A stretch of 64,000 nucleotides of DNA from Bacillus sp. FJAT-45350 (GCF_002335805.1 NZ_NISU01000002.1:262838-326837), one strand, 5' to 3'; shown: positions 1 to 9,694, counted from the first letter of the stretch. Program-made: numbers and translations. Notes: generated from the sequence alone by a model not told the origin.

Positions 1-173
1 GACAACTAGCTTTTTATTAGGGTATTTTGTTGTTCGATAAGGCTCATATTTTTTCTCATTAACAAATGATTTATTATATTCCAATATTGAATCGATAATG
101 GACAAGAAATCTCCCCCTATTGGTGTCTATACCAATAGTTTCATAGAAGTCAAAAGTGATGTCAAGGAAAATA

Positions 174-746
174 TTACCTCTTTTCGATTGCTACAATAAA
201 TGGAGGATTGTTCGTTTGATTTGTAAATTTATACTGAAGAACGTGTGCTTCCTTCTGGTCTATATTATTGACGTAATCAAGAACTACATCTCGTTCTAGC
301 TTTCCTTCATCATGACCATGATAAATAACTAGAATAATCAAACCTTCTTTTGGCATATGTTCAAATAGTTGATTGATGGCAGACAGCGTTGTTGTCGGTT
401 GAGTAACTATTGTTTTATCGCTTCCAGGTAAATAGCCAAGATTGAAAATAGATCCTTTTATTCTTTTTAAATCGTCTTCGGGAATTGATTGTGATAGTTC
501 TTCATGACCTTTGCAAAATAACGTAACTTGTCCATCTAACTCTTGTTCTTCTAGTCTTTTTTTTGTTGCTACTATAGCTGTTTCTTGAACGTCAAAGCTG
601 TAGACATGGCCTTCTTTACCGGTGAGAGTAGCTAAGAAAGCAGTGTCGTGACCGTTGCCTGCTGTACAATCAACTGCAATATCACCAGGGCCTACAGATT
701 TTTCAAGTAAGAAGCGTGCGAAAGGAAGAATGCCTAATAGCTTCAT
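174..746 (-). CDS. mnmM: tRNA 5-(aminomethyl)uridine-34 methyltransferase, MnmM (YtqB)
   Basis: A 190-residue class I SAM-dependent methyltransferase. The SAM-binding motif I is visible as VDCTAGNGHDTAFLA near residues 26-40, and an FNLGYLPGSDK segment near residue 102 sits where the post-motif catalytic loop lies. The family (formerly YtqB or rRNA methylase-like) is known to convert nm5U34 to mnm5U34 in the wobble base of certain tRNAs in Gram-positive bacteria. The ATG overlaps the TGA of the upstream radical SAM gene (ATGA), so the two are translationally coupled. Length is normal and the call rests on motif plus the conserved ytqA-ytqB pairing. Confidence 0.9.
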   Translation of the reverse strand: MKLLGILPFARFLLEKSVGPGDIAVDCTAGNGHDTAFLATLTGKEGHVYSFDVQETAIVATKKRLEEQELDGQVTLFCKGHEELSQSIPEDDLKRIKGSIFNLGYLPGSDKTIVTQPTTTLSAINQLFEHMPKEGLIILVIYHGHDEGKLERDVVLDYVNNIDQKEAHVLQYKFTNQTNNPPFIVAIEKR

Positions 747-1711
747 TTGTTTATCACACCTACTTGTTTATAATGTTTCCCTTGCCATGAATTACGGCGG
801 ACAAGTTCTGCTTCAATTCCGTTAAGAGAGTCCCATTTTTTTAAGCTCCACATAGGGCCTATCATTAAATCGGCAGGTCCATCACCAGTTAAGCGATGAA
901 TAATTATGTCAGGTGGTAAAATTTCTAACTGGTCGACAACAAGATTAATGTAAGTTTCTATATCTAAGAACTCAAGCAGGCCTTTTTCATACTGCTTTAC
1001 CATTGGAGTTTTCTTCATTAAATGCAATAGATGAATTTTAATTCCTTGAACATCTAGTTTTGCTACTTCCTTCGCAGTTTCTAACATCATTTCTGGAGTT
1101 TCTAACGGTAAGCCGTTGATAATATGAGAGCAAACGCGGATGCCATGCTTTCTTAATTTGTTTACTCCATCAATATAACACTGAAAATCATGAGCGCGGT
1201 TAATGAGGTCTGCAGTTTGTTGATGGACAGTTTGAAGACCTAATTCGACCCATAGATACGTACGTTTATTCAGTTCTGCTAAATATTCAACAACATCATC
1301 AGGAAGACAGTCAGGACGTGTAGCAATCGATAGTCCAACAACACCATCTTGCTCTAAAATAAGCTCATACATTTCCTTTAGCTCTTCTACTGGTGCATAC
1401 GTATTACTGTAAGCTTGAAAATAGCCAATATATTTTCCGGTTTTCCATTTTTTGTGCATTCTTTCTTTAATCGTATGGAATTGAGTAATTAAATCATCTC
1501 TTCGATCCCCGGCAAAATCTCCAGAGCCTCTTTCACTACAAAATGTACAACCTCCACTTGCGACATTCCCATCCCGGTTTGGACAGTCAAATCCTCCATC
1601 AAGTGGAATCTTAAATACCTTCTCACCGAATTGCTGGCGTAAGTGGTAATTCCAAGAGTGGTAACGCTTTTCACCGAAGAGAAGAGGTGTTAAATTCTCT
1701 TGATTACTCAT
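743..1711 (-). CDS. ytqA: Radical SAM protein, TIGR01212/YtqA family
   Basis: A 322-residue protein of the YtqA radical SAM family. The cluster-binding cysteines are in an atypical arrangement, C43-x11-C55-x2-C58, within FDCPNRDGNVASGGCTFC, which is the signature of this family rather than the classical CxxxCxxC. A TIM-barrel core follows with a conserved VELGLQT stretch (about residue 155) and a histidine-rich HLLHLMKKTP region (about 227). A GGGAG ribosome site precedes the ATG. The precise reaction is not known to me; pairing with mnmM suggests a link to RNA modification, but that is inference only. Confidence 0.88.
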   Translation of the reverse strand: MSNQENLTPLLFGEKRYHSWNYHLRQQFGEKVFKIPLDGGFDCPNRDGNVASGGCTFCSERGSGDFAGDRRDDLITQFHTIKERMHKKWKTGKYIGYFQAYSNTYAPVEELKEMYELILEQDGVVGLSIATRPDCLPDDVVEYLAELNKRTYLWVELGLQTVHQQTADLINRAHDFQCYIDGVNKLRKHGIRVCSHIINGLPLETPEMMLETAKEVAKLDVQGIKIHLLHLMKKTPMVKQYEKGLLEFLDIETYINLVVDQLEILPPDIIIHRLTGDGPADLMIGPMWSLKKWDSLNGIEAELVRRNSWQGKHYKQVGVINK

Positions 1712-1734
1712 GTAAATCTCCCTTTCCAGAAAGC

Positions 1735-2772
1735 TTATTTATGATTTTTAATAATGTTAGCGACGTTTGATATTGCAGTATCTATTTCATTTTTTCCTAT
1801 GTGATAGTGCGTTGTAAATCGGATAGTGTAAGGTCCAAAGGCGACAGCTAGAATGCCATTTTCCTTTAGCTCAGATAGAAACTGTTCTGCTGTTAGAGTA
1901 GTTTGTTCTACATTAACTAGAACAATATTTGTTTCTACTTTGTTTTCAATTGATAAACCATCAATATTAGCAAAACCGTTTGCTAGCCTTTGTGCATTTT
2001 CATGGTCCTCAGATAAACGGTCAACCATTGTTGTTAAAGCAATAAGACCAGGTGCAGCAAGTACTCCAGCTTGGCGCCAGCCACCACCTAATCGTTTTCT
2101 CCATTTACGAGCTTTTTCAATAAAAGCATTACTTCCAGCTAGTAGTGAACCAACAGGTGCTGCAAGTCCCTTTGATAAACAGACTTGAACTGTATCAGTA
2201 TAATCTGCAAAAGCTGAAATTGGCTGGTTGCAAGCAACTGCGGCATTAAATAGTCTAGCTCCATCCAAGTGTAGAGGGACTTGATGTTCAACGGCTACTT
2301 GATACATAGCTTCCATCGATGAAAGAGGAACAACTGCCCCACCACCACGATTATGGGTATTTTCGATACAAATTAATCCTGTCTCAGGGAAGTGAATGTC
2401 ATTTGGTCGAATCATTTCTTTTAATTTTATCGGATCTATAGCGCCTCTATTTCCTTTAATTGTGCGTGGTTGCACACCAGCTAAAGCAGAAATGGCTGCA
2501 CCTTCGTAATAAACAATATGAGCATCTTCATCTATAATAATTTCTTGTCCAGGGTCGCAGTGAGCTAGAACAGCTAATTGATTCCCTTGTGTTCCACTTG
2601 TTACAAATAAAGCAGATTCTTTTCCTAACAACTGTGCTGCTGTTTCTTCAAGCTTTATTATTGTTGGGTCTTCGCGGTAAACATCATCACCAACCTCAGC
2701 AGAAAACATTGCCTGTCTCATTTCAGTTGTCGGTTTAGTTACTGTATCACTTCGTAAATCGATAATCGTCAT
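1735..2772 (-). CDS. ltaE: Low-specificity L-threonine aldolase (PLP, beta-eliminating lyase family)
   Basis: A 345-residue fold-type I PLP enzyme that cleaves L-threonine or L-allo-threonine to glycine and acetaldehyde. The hallmark N-terminus MTIIDLRSDTVTKPT is present, as are the ENTHNRGGG segment, HLDGARLFNAA (Asp binding the PLP pyridine nitrogen) and the Schiff-base lysine in VCLSKGLAAPVGS. A GTG nine bases upstream (2781) could also start the frame, but AGAGAGGTG has ideal spacing to the ATG at 2772, so that start was chosen. It lies 23 bp upstream of ytqA on the same strand, so co-transcription is likely. Confidence 0.9.
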   Translation of the reverse strand: MTIIDLRSDTVTKPTTEMRQAMFSAEVGDDVYREDPTIIKLEETAAQLLGKESALFVTSGTQGNQLAVLAHCDPGQEIIIDEDAHIVYYEGAAISALAGVQPRTIKGNRGAIDPIKLKEMIRPNDIHFPETGLICIENTHNRGGGAVVPLSSMEAMYQVAVEHQVPLHLDGARLFNAAVACNQPISAFADYTDTVQVCLSKGLAAPVGSLLAGSNAFIEKARKWRKRLGGGWRQAGVLAAPGLIALTTMVDRLSEDHENAQRLANGFANIDGLSIENKVETNIVLVNVEQTTLTAEQFLSELKENGILAVAFGPYTIRFTTHYHIGKNEIDTAISNVANIIKNHK

Positions 2773-2977
2773 AATTACCACACCTCTCTATGTTTCTATG
2801 CTTGTATAATCCTATCACAGATAAGGGAAATTTCGAATTATGAATTAAGAATTATCAATGGTAAAAAAAGCGGAATTTAGAATTTCGAATTGCTAATTAA
2901 AACCAATACTTTATGTTGAAAGCCTGGGCGGGGAAGCGATTTCTAAATGTAAGGTTGAAAAATGTTGTGGCTGTACC

Positions 2978-3033
2978 ACCATTTACCATTTACCATTTAC
3001 CATTTGCCATTTGCAATTCGCAATTCATCATTA
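2978..3033. repeat. Heptamer tandem array (family C, copy 1)
   Basis: Eight degenerate 7-bp units in register: ACCATTT four times, GCCATTT, GCAATTC twice, then ATCATTA. It lies in the 350-bp gap between the divergent threonine aldolase and MFS genes. Looser related A/T-rich words (AATTATGAATTAAGAATT-like) occur at about 2835-2900. Apart from the MFS ribosome site nothing else is recognisable in this gap. Confidence 0.75.
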
Positions 3034-3120
3034 AAAAACTATGGTAGAAAAATAGTTTGCTAATTGTTTTTGTATCGATTACTATTTTGTTTAGAGAGAC
3101 GAAATAAGGAGAGTCGTGCT

Positions 3121-4326
3121 ATGCCAAAAGCATTGTGGTTATTAATTATTGGTATGATCATGAATGTCACGGGGATATCCTTTATTTGGCCGATGAATAC
3201 GATTTATCTTCATCAGCACCTTGGTCAGCCTTTGACGGTTGCTGGCTTGGTGTTAATGGCGAATGCGGGAGCCGGTGTGATAGGGAATTTAGTTGGTGGA
3301 ACACTTTTTGACCGTATAGGTGGTTATAAAACAATGATTATCGGCATTTGCATCACTGTAGCAAGTGCTTTTATATTGGCCTTTTATCATTCATTTCTTT
3401 ATTATATTGTGTTATTAGTAGGGATTGGATTAGGTTCAGGAATTACATTTCCAGCGATTTATGCATTAGCTGGTTCGGTTTGGCCAGAAGGAGGAAGAAA
3501 GGCATTTAATGCAATGTATGTGGCACAAAATGTAGGAGTAGCCTTAGGGACAGCTCTTGCTGGGATTGTCGCTTCATTCCGTTTTGATTATATCTTTTTT
3601 GCAAATGGAATTATGTATATTCTTTTTCTTTTTCTTGTGATATTTGGATTTCGTAAGATGGGGGCTTCAGCTAGTAATCAGGGAGCAACAACGAATGTCT
3701 TTGAACAGTCAGACGTTCTTAAATATAGAAAGAGATTTATTGCCTTGTTAATTATGTGTGTAGGGTATTTGGTATGCTGGATTGGCTATGTTCAATGGCA
3801 ATCTACTATTTCTGTCCATACACAAAATCTAGGAATTACGCTAAGTCAATATAGTATTTTATGGACGATAAATGGTGCGATGATTGTTCTAGCTCAGCCG
3901 ATAATTGCATTTTTTATAAGAAAATGGGTTCATACATTAAAGGCACAAATCATGACGGGCTTGGGAATATTCATTTGCTCATTTTATATTGTAGCGCAGG
4001 CAGAAACCTTCACCATTTTTATTGTAGCAATGGTCGTGTTAACAATTGGAGAAATGTTTGTCTGGCCAGCAATTCCGACGATTGCTCATCAGCTTGCACC
4101 CGAAGGTAAAGCAGGCTTTTATCAAGGGATTGTCAATAGTGTCGCTACTGGTGGAAGAATGATTGGACCATTTTTAGGTGGGGTACTAGCTGACCTTTAT
4201 GGAATGTCTATTCTTTTCTATTTCTTAATGGGCTTTTTCCTAATTGCTTTTATTACGACAGCTACTTATGACCGAATTCTTAAAAATAATACAGAATCTG
4301 GCGATGAGAGGGTTATGCAGACGTAG
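3121..4326 (+). CDS. Major facilitator superfamily transporter (YttB-like)
   Basis: A 401-residue MFS protein with about twelve hydrophobic segments. The loop 2-3 signature is visible as GGTLFDRIGGYKTM (residues about 60-73), the usual G-x-x-x-D-R-x-G-[RK]. An antiporter-like glycine/proline pattern follows in the later helices. The start was set at the ATG preceded by AAGGAGAG; the longer frame from 3064 begins without a ribosome site. An MFS gene next to leuS is also found in B. subtilis (yttB). The substrate is unknown; drug efflux is plausible but not shown. Confidence 0.85.
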   Translation: MPKALWLLIIGMIMNVTGISFIWPMNTIYLHQHLGQPLTVAGLVLMANAGAGVIGNLVGGTLFDRIGGYKTMIIGICITVASAFILAFYHSFLYYIVLLVGIGLGSGITFPAIYALAGSVWPEGGRKAFNAMYVAQNVGVALGTALAGIVASFRFDYIFFANGIMYILFLFLVIFGFRKMGASASNQGATTNVFEQSDVLKYRKRFIALLIMCVGYLVCWIGYVQWQSTISVHTQNLGITLSQYSILWTINGAMIVLAQPIIAFFIRKWVHTLKAQIMTGLGIFICSFYIVAQAETFTIFIVAMVVLTIGEMFVWPAIPTIAHQLAPEGKAGFYQGIVNSVATGGRMIGPFLGGVLADLYGMSILFYFLMGFFLIAFITTATYDRILKNNTESGDERVMQT

Positions 4327-4348
4327 GTGGTAAATTAATTTTCTTATC

Positions 4349-4373
4349 GTGAAGCTGTATTGGCTTCGTTTTT
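4349..4373 (+). terminator. Weak terminator after the MFS gene
   Basis: A short hairpin, GAAGC/GCTTC with a 7-base loop, followed by GTTTTT, about 25 bp beyond the MFS stop codon. Confidence 0.5.
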
Positions 4374-4376
4374 ACG

Positions 4377-4567
4377 TTGAGCGCTTGCTATGAGAAAACA
4401 ACGAGGGCGCTGAAGAAGTCCAAAGTAGTCGATTCAATAAGTAGTAATGGCTTCGCACGTTGCACGCCTACTATGAGACAACCAACTCATAGCAGGCTTT
4501 TGAAAAGAGGCAACGGCTTCGCACATTACTTAAAGCCCACTTAAAAAGTGAAAACCACACTTTTTAG
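4377..4567 (+). repeat. Structured dispersed repeat family A, copy A1
   Basis: Contains the family core: GTAATGGCTTCGCACGTTGC, a CTATGAG/CTCATAG inner hairpin, GGCAACGGCTTCGCACATTAC and a 3' AAAAAGTG/CACTTTTT hairpin. The 5' part (4380-4407) is a partial second copy of the inner-hairpin segment, as also in copy A4. It fills the space between the MFS gene and the leuS promoter. Confidence 0.8.
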
Positions 4568-4617
4568 TTTATTTAGAATATCTTGCTACTTTTTTGACTA
4601 AAATGTTAGAAACGTTC

Positions 4618-4646
4618 TTGACTTTGATTCGACATATTCATACAAT
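4618..4646 (+). promoter_or_regulatory. Sigma-A promoter of leuS
   Basis: TTGACT (4618-4623) and TACAAT (4641-4646) separated by 17 bp, just upstream of the T-box leader. Each hexamer differs from consensus by one base. Confidence 0.75.
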
Positions 4647-4691
4647 GGTGAAGAGTATTTTATGAATATTCATGATTTCCTACATAACCTT

Positions 4692-4949
4692 ACTAAAACA
4701 GTGAAGAGGAGTAGTAGCAGATAATCTTGAAATTAGAGAATTGACGGATGGTGCAAGTCAATCAATGATGTTTGTGAACTCGCCTTGGAGTTGCAACAGT
4801 GAATATAAGTAGCTGTTGACGTTTTCCGCGTTAAGGATCTTAAGTGAGCGTACACTCAACACGTGCGCTAATTTGGGTGGTACCGCGGGAATTAACATTG
4901 TGTTCAACCTCTCGTCCCTAACGATAACGCTAGGGGTGGGAGGTTTTTT
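4692..4949 (+). promoter_or_regulatory. T-box riboswitch leader of leuS
   Basis: A leucine tRNA-responsive attenuation leader. Stem I opens with GAAGAGGAGTAGTAGCAG; the distal loop shows GACGGATGGTGCAAGTC (about 4743-4759). The likely specifier is CTC (Leu) at 4779-4781 in GTGAACTCGCC. The T-box sequence GGGTGGTACCGCGG is exact at 4875-4888, and its TGG can pair with the uncharged tRNA acceptor end. The intrinsic terminator (ACCTCTCGTCCCTA paired with TAGGGGTGGGAGGT plus six T) is at 4907-4949. Uncharged tRNA-Leu should favour the antiterminator and raise leuS expression. Confidence 0.96.
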
Positions 4950-4957
4950 ATAATTTT

Positions 4958-5020
4958 GAATGCCGAATTCTGAATTACGAATTTAAAATTCATAACTCAT
5001 AACTAATAACTCATAATTGA
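4958..5020. repeat. Heptamer tandem array (family C, copy 2)
   Basis: Nine 7-bp units between the T-box terminator and the leuS ribosome site: GAATGCC, GAATTCT, GAATTAC, GAATTTA, AAATTCA, TAACTCA, TAACTAA, TAACTCA, TAATTGA. It therefore lies inside the leuS leader transcript. Confidence 0.75.
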
Positions 5021-5043
5021 TTTTATAAACTGGAGGGAAACAC

Positions 5044-7461
5044 ATGTCATTTTCACATTTAGATATTGAAAAAAAGTGGCAGCAGTATTGGGAGGAAAAC
5101 AAGACCTTTAAAACTGAAGAAGAAGGGGATAAGCCAAAATTTTATGCCCTTGATATGTTCCCGTATCCATCAGGAGCTGGTTTACATGTTGGTCACCCTG
5201 AAGGCTATACTGCTACAGATATTTTATCACGTATGAAACGTATGCAAGGATATAATGTTCTTCATCCAATGGGATGGGATGCATTTGGTTTGCCTGCTGA
5301 GCAATTTGCGTTAGACACAGGAAAGCATCCGAATGAATTTACACAAACGAATATTGATAACTTCCGTCGTCAAATTAAAGCATTAGGGTTCTCATATGAT
5401 TGGGATCGTGAAGTGAATACAACGGATACTAATTATTATAAATGGACACAATGGATTTTCTTACAGCTGTACAATAAAGGATTAGCCTATGTTGATGAGG
5501 TAGCAGTAAACTGGTGTCCAGCTCTTGGAACGGTACTTGCTAATGAAGAGGTTATTGATGGAAAAAGTGAACGTGGTGGACATCCTGTAGAGCGCCGTCC
5601 AATGAAGCAATGGATGCTAAGGATTACTGCATATGCAGATCGTTTATTAGAAGATTTAGAAGAACTTGATTGGCCAGAAAGCATTAAAGATATGCAAAGA
5701 AACTGGATTGGACGTTCTGAAGGGGCTGAAGTAACGTTTAGTCTTGATGGTTATAAAGAGACAGTGACAGTTTTCACTACTAGACCAGATACACTATTTG
5801 GTGCTACATATATGGTTCTTGCACCTGAACATAAATTTGTTGAATCAATCACAACGTCTGAGCAAAAAGAGGCAGTGGCTGCTTATCAAGAAAAAGTAGC
5901 GACGAAGAGTGATTTAGAAAGAACGGAATTATCGAAAGAAAAAACAGGTGTGTTCACAGGGGCATATGCAATTAATCCAGTTAATGGTGAAAAGTTACCA
6001 ATTTGGATTGCCGATTATGTTTTAGTAAGCTACGGAACTGGTGCAATTATGGCAGTTCCTGCACATGACGAGCGTGACTATGAGTTTGCGAAAGCATTTG
6101 ATTTACCGATTAAAGAGGTAGTTTCAGGTGGAAGTGTAGAAGAAGAAGCTTACACTGGCGATGGTGAGCTAGTGAATTCTGACTTCTTAAATGGTTTAAA
6201 CAAAGGACAAGCTATTGCCAAAATGATTGAGTGGCTAGAGCAGAATGAAAAAGGGAAGAAGCAAATTACGTACCGTTTACGTGACTGGTTATTCAGCCGT
6301 CAGCGTTATTGGGGTGAGCCGATTCCAATTATCCATTATGAAGATGGAACAATGGAGCCTGTAGCAGAAGAAGATCTACCTTTAATTCTTCCTGAGATGC
6401 AGGAAATCCGTCCATCAGGCACAGGAGAATCCCCTTTAGCAAATGCGAAAGATTGGTTAGAAGTTGTTGATCCGAAAACAGGAAGAAAAGGACGTCGTGA
6501 AACGAATACTATGCCACAGTGGGCTGGTAGCTGCTGGTACTATTTACGCTATATTGACCCGAACAATGACAAGGCACTTGCAGATCCTGAATTAATCAAG
6601 CGCTGGTTACCTGTGGATATCTACATTGGTGGAGCAGAGCATGCGGTATTACACTTGCTATACGCACGTTTTTGGCACAAGGTTCTTTACGATTTAGGTG
6701 TTGTACCAACGAAAGAGCCATTCCAACGTCTATTTAATCAAGGGATGATTCTCGGTGAGAACAATGAGAAGATGAGTAAATCAAAAGGAAACGTAGTAAA
6801 TCCTGATGATATCGTTTCAAGTCATGGTGCAGATACGCTACGCCTTTATGAAATGTTCATGGGACCATTAGATGCTTCTATTGCTTGGTCAGAAAATGGC
6901 TTAGATGGAGCACGTCGTTTCTTAGATCGTGTTTGGCGTTTATTCATTAACGAAGAAACTGGAGAGCTTAAAGACTCAGTTCAGGATGTACAAGAAGATA
7001 CATTAGCTCGTGTGTACCATCAGACAGTTAAAAAGGTTAGTGATGATTACGAAGGATACAGATTCAATGTTGGTATTTCTCAATTGATGGTATTTATAAA
7101 CGAAGCTTATAAGCAAGAGACACTACCAAAGGAATATGTTGAGGGCTTTGTGAAGCTATTATCTCCAGTTGCGCCACACGTAGCTGAAGAGCTATGGAAC
7201 AAGCTTGGTCACGCATCAACGTTAGCATATGAAGCTTGGCCTACGTTTGATGAAACATTCCTTGTGGAAAACGAGGTTGAAATTGTAGTCCAAATTAACG
7301 GTAAGGTTCGAGCAAAAATTGTGATTCCAACAGATGCAACTAAAGAGCAAATGGAAGAAATCGCACTAGCAGATGACCGTATTAAAGAAGAAATTGAAGG
7401 AAAAACGATACGTAAAGTCATTGCTGTACCAGGTAAGCTGGTGAATATTGTCGCAAATTAA
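5044..7461 (+). CDS. leuS: Leucyl-tRNA synthetase
   Basis: An 805-residue class Ia synthetase that charges tRNA-Leu. The HIGH-type motif is HVGH at residues 48-51 (in [19 protein letters not shown]) and the KMSKS motif is at about residue 576 ([10 protein letters not shown]). The CP1 editing domain is inserted between them, with [19 protein letters not shown] marking its threonine-rich region. Length is normal for bacterial LeuRS. A GGAGGG site precedes the ATG. It is controlled by the T-box upstream and ends in a strong terminator, so it is monocistronic. Confidence 0.99.
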   Translation: MSFSHLDIEKKWQQYWEENKTFKTEEEGDKPKFYALDMFPYPSGAGLHVGHPEGYTATDILSRMKRMQGYNVLHPMGWDAFGLPAEQFALDTGKHPNEFTQTNIDNFRRQIKALGFSYDWDREVNTTDTNYYKWTQWIFLQLYNKGLAYVDEVAVNWCPALGTVLANEEVIDGKSERGGHPVERRPMKQWMLRITAYADRLLEDLEELDWPESIKDMQRNWIGRSEGAEVTFSLDGYKETVTVFTTRPDTLFGATYMVLAPEHKFVESITTSEQKEAVAAYQEKVATKSDLERTELSKEKTGVFTGAYAINPVNGEKLPIWIADYVLVSYGTGAIMAVPAHDERDYEFAKAFDLPIKEVVSGGSVEEEAYTGDGELVNSDFLNGLNKGQAIAKMIEWLEQNEKGKKQITYRLRDWLFSRQRYWGEPIPIIHYEDGTMEPVAEEDLPLILPEMQEIRPSGTGESPLANAKDWLEVVDPKTGRKGRRETNTMPQWAGSCWYYLRYIDPNNDKALADPELIKRWLPVDIYIGGAEHAVLHLLYARFWHKVLYDLGVVPTKEPFQRLFNQGMILGENNEKMSKSKGNVVNPDDIVSSHGADTLRLYEMFMGPLDASIAWSENGLDGARRFLDRVWRLFINEETGELKDSVQDVQEDTLARVYHQTVKKVSDDYEGYRFNVGISQLMVFINEAYKQETLPKEYVEGFVKLLSPVAPHVAEELWNKLGHASTLAYEAWPTFDETFLVENEVEIVVQINGKVRAKIVIPTDATKEQMEEIALADDRIKEEIEGKTIRKVIAVPGKLVNIVAN

Positions 7462-7494
7462 GTGAAAGTCATTTAGATTTCGACAAAATAAGTA

Positions 7495-7542
7495 AGAGCA
7501 AATGGTTATTCACAGAATTGTGAGACCATTTGCTCTTTTTTT
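7495..7542 (+). terminator. leuS terminator
   Basis: Stem AGAGCAAATGGT paired with ACCATTTGCTCT, then a T-run. The loop contains TTATTCACA, a DnaA-box consensus match. Confidence 0.9.
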
Positions 7543-7730
7543 GCACTTGAGTTGTGGGTAAGTGCCACTTTTGTGAATAACTTTGTGTATAACTTGTTTC
7601 ACTATCCACAGTAATGAGAAAACCTTGTCGGAATCTAAGAAAAACGTTAAGAAAATGTCAGATAAGTTGTGTACAAACTTATCCACAAATGTGATTAACA
7701 TTGTGAATAAGTGGATAACCCTGTGACTAA
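7506..7730. other. Cluster of DnaA-box-like 9-mers
   Basis: Five exact matches to TTATNCACA on either strand: 7506-7514 (+), 7572-7580 (-), 7584-7592 (-), 7679-7687 (+, the optimal TTATCCACA) and 7702-7710 (-). Five more differ by one or two bases: 7602-7610, 7668-7676, 7690-7698, 7710-7718 and 7722-7730. The density (ten sites in 225 bp) is well above chance. The region has no credible gene and lies between convergent leuS and the FAD oxidoreductase. Binding by DnaA is inferred from the sequence. Confidence 0.7.
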
Positions 7731-7743
7731 CTTTATAATTTAC

Positions 7744-9003
7744 TTATTTAAATAAGGTAGCAGCGGATAATCCAGCGGTATAGCCTGTTGAAAATGCTAC
7801 TGTAATATTATATCCTCCAGTATAGCCGTGGATATCTAATACTTCTCCACAGAAGAAGAGTCCTTGTTTCTTTTTTGAATGCATCGTTTTCGGTTCAATT
7901 TCTTTAACTGAAACTCCTCCCCCTGTGACGAATGCTTGATCGAGTGAAAGGGTACCGTTTACAGAAAAAGAAAATTGTTTACAGTGTTGTGCGAATTCAC
8001 GGATACATTCATTTGATACTTGAGCAGCAACAAGTGTTGGTTCAATTTCTAGCTTTTCAAGTAAGTAGGTAAGCATCCGTTCTTGAACATATCCCTTCAT
8101 TACATTTTTTACTGCCTTCTTCGGCTCTTCCTTCATCATCCCTCGAATTTCTTGAAAGACATCCTCAGGTGATGTATTTGGAAAGAGATCGATAGCCATT
8201 CTTAGTGAATCGGTTTTAAACTTTTTTAATCCCTTCACAACGTATTGGCTACATCTCAGAGCAGCAGGACCAGAAATGCCAAAATGGGTAAATATCATAT
8301 CTCCTTCGTGTGTTTTAATCACTTTTCCTTTAGGGTTAATGACTGATAATTCGATGCTGCGAAGAGATAAGCCTTGAAGCTTCTTTTGTTTTATGAATTT
8401 CTCATTTGAAGTAATTGGTACCTCTGTTGGGTAGAGCTCAGTGATTGTATGTCCAGCCTTTTCCGCCCAAGGATATGCATCACCAGTTGAACCGGTATGA
8501 GGAACAGATTTTCCACCTGTAGCAATAACTACTGCATGTGCCATTATCTTTTCACCATTATGTAGTTTGAGACCAATAACTTTCTCTTCATTAAATAGCA
8601 CTTCTTTTACTGATGAATGGGTACGAATTTCGATTCCGAGCTGTTTTATTTTATTTAATAAAGTTGCAACTACAGTAGTAGCTTTATCACTAACAGGGAA
8701 CATTCTACCTCGGTCTTCTTCTTTTAATTGAATTCCTAATCCTTCGAAGAATTTAATAATATCTTCATTACTAAAAACAGAAAAGGGACTGTGCATAAAT
8801 CGTCCGTTTCCTGGGATGTGTTTAATTAAATCGTCAACAGGCATTCGATTCGTTACATTGCAACGTCCTCCACCTGAGATTGCTAGCTTTCGGCCAAGCT
8901 TGTCTCCTTTATCCACAAGGAGAACTTTTGCTTTTTGTTCTGCTGCTGCAATGGATGCCATCAATCCAGATGGTCCACCACCGATAACTATTACATCATA
9001 CAT
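7744..9003 (-). CDS. ytfP: NAD(P)/FAD-dependent oxidoreductase, HI0933/YtfP family
   Basis: A 419-residue flavoprotein of the HI0933-like family. The FAD-binding Rossmann motif [12 protein letters not shown] is at residues 6-17, followed by the family signature [16 protein letters not shown] (about 37-52). A second FAD-contact motif [15 protein letters not shown] is near residue 163, and the C-terminal [16 protein letters not shown] near 382 is typical. The physiological substrate of the Bacillus members is not established. Located next to MurJ and CotF-like genes as in B. subtilis (ytfP-ytgP). A GGTGTTTAG-type weak ribosome site precedes the ATG. Confidence 0.88.
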   Translation of the reverse strand: MYDVIVIGGGPSGLMASIAAAEQKAKVLLVDKGDKLGRKLAISGGGRCNVTNRMPVDDLIKHIPGNGRFMHSPFSVFSNEDIIKFFEGLGIQLKEEDRGRMFPVSDKATTVVATLLNKIKQLGIEIRTHSSVKEVLFNEEKVIGLKLHNGEKIMAHAVVIATGGKSVPHTGSTGDAYPWAEKAGHTITELYPTEVPITSNEKFIKQKKLQGLSLRSIELSVINPKGKVIKTHEGDMIFTHFGISGPAALRCSQYVVKGLKKFKTDSLRMAIDLFPNTSPEDVFQEIRGMMKEEPKKAVKNVMKGYVQERMLTYLLEKLEIEPTLVAAQVSNECIREFAQHCKQFSFSVNGTLSLDQAFVTGGGVSVKEIEPKTMHSKKKQGLFFCGEVLDIHGYTGGYNITVAFSTGYTAGLSAATLFK

Positions 9004-9223
9004 ATACTAAACACCTTTCATTGTAATTTATATCTCAATTAAATCATTTTATCATGAGTCTGAGCTTTTTCTATTAATTAGTATGTGCTTTTCTTGTTAC
9101 TTCACAAACGTGTTATAAAAGTTGCCTTAGGTAAAAAGAATTTACCTTTTGAAATATTCCGCATAAAAATCCACGTGGAAATAGATAATATCATTGACTT
9201 TATAAATGAAAGGGGAGCTCCTA

Positions 9224-9412
9224 ATGGCACAATTAAATGAACTAGAGTTACAAAATCTTCGCCACTTAATCGGAGGTCATGAAACAGTAGCAAATAAGCT
9301 TGAAGCATATGCCCAACAATGTACTGATCCTCAGTTGCAGCAGATGCTTCAAGGAGATGCGCAAGATGCTAGAAATGCGAAGCAACAACTTATGTCATTT
9401 TTAAATCAATAA
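9224..9412 (+). CDS. Small spore-coat-associated-type protein (hypothetical)
   Basis: A 62-residue hydrophilic, helical, glutamine-rich protein. AAAGGGGAG lies eight bases before the ATG at 9224, so that start was chosen over the ATG at 9206. The pattern LQNLRHLIGGHETVANKL and a terminal QQLMSFLNQ are, as I recall, common to small proteins encoded beside CotF-like genes in spore formers. Only 18 bp separate it from the CotF-family gene downstream, so the two form an operon. A spore-coat role is inferred from this pairing. Confidence 0.7.
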   Translation: MAQLNELELQNLRHLIGGHETVANKLEAYAQQCTDPQLQQMLQGDAQDARNAKQQLMSFLNQ

Positions 9413-9430
9413 GAATAGGGGGGACTAGTT

Positions 9431-9682
9431 ATGATGACGGAAAAAGATATGATGAATGACTATTTAAGTATGATTAACGGGAGCTTGAGTACTTATGCTT
9501 CTGTAATTGCTCAAACAGAGAATGCTCAATTACGTCAAACGTTTCAGCAGCTACGTAATCAAGATGAGGCGCGTCAATATAAGATTTATCAGGCTGCTGC
9601 ACAAAAGGGTTATTATAAACCTGCTGCTCAAGCTCCTCAAACTGAGATTCAACAAGTTCGTTCTGAGTTAAGTGGACAATAA
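9431..9682 (+). CDS. Spore coat protein, CotF family
   Basis: An 83-residue protein matching the coat F domain: an N-terminal EKDMMNDYLSMINGSL helix, a central LRQTFQQLRNQDEARQYKIY helix and the C-terminal KGYYKPAAQAP motif with paired tyrosines. AGGGGGG precedes the ATG with seven-base spacing; a second in-frame ATG follows at 9434. Ends before a strong terminator, making a two-gene unit with the small protein upstream. Members are expected in the mother cell during sporulation; no sporulation sigma promoter could be assigned with confidence. Confidence 0.85.
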   Translation: MMTEKDMMNDYLSMINGSLSTYASVIAQTENAQLRQTFQQLRNQDEARQYKIYQAAAQKGYYKPAAQAPQTEIQQVRSELSGQ

Positions 9683-9694
9683 AGTAAGCATTCG

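Noticed and set aside
4377-4567. Family A repeat as part of a CRISPR array or insertion sequence
   Set aside because: Copies are kilobases apart with no spacers, no cas genes and no transposase frame in the window.
7510-7701. Open frame of 63 codons on the minus strand after leuS
   Set aside because: It lies in the DnaA-box cluster and leuS terminator; its residues (repeated VIHK, VDKFVHN) come from the repeated box sequence and it has no ribosome site.
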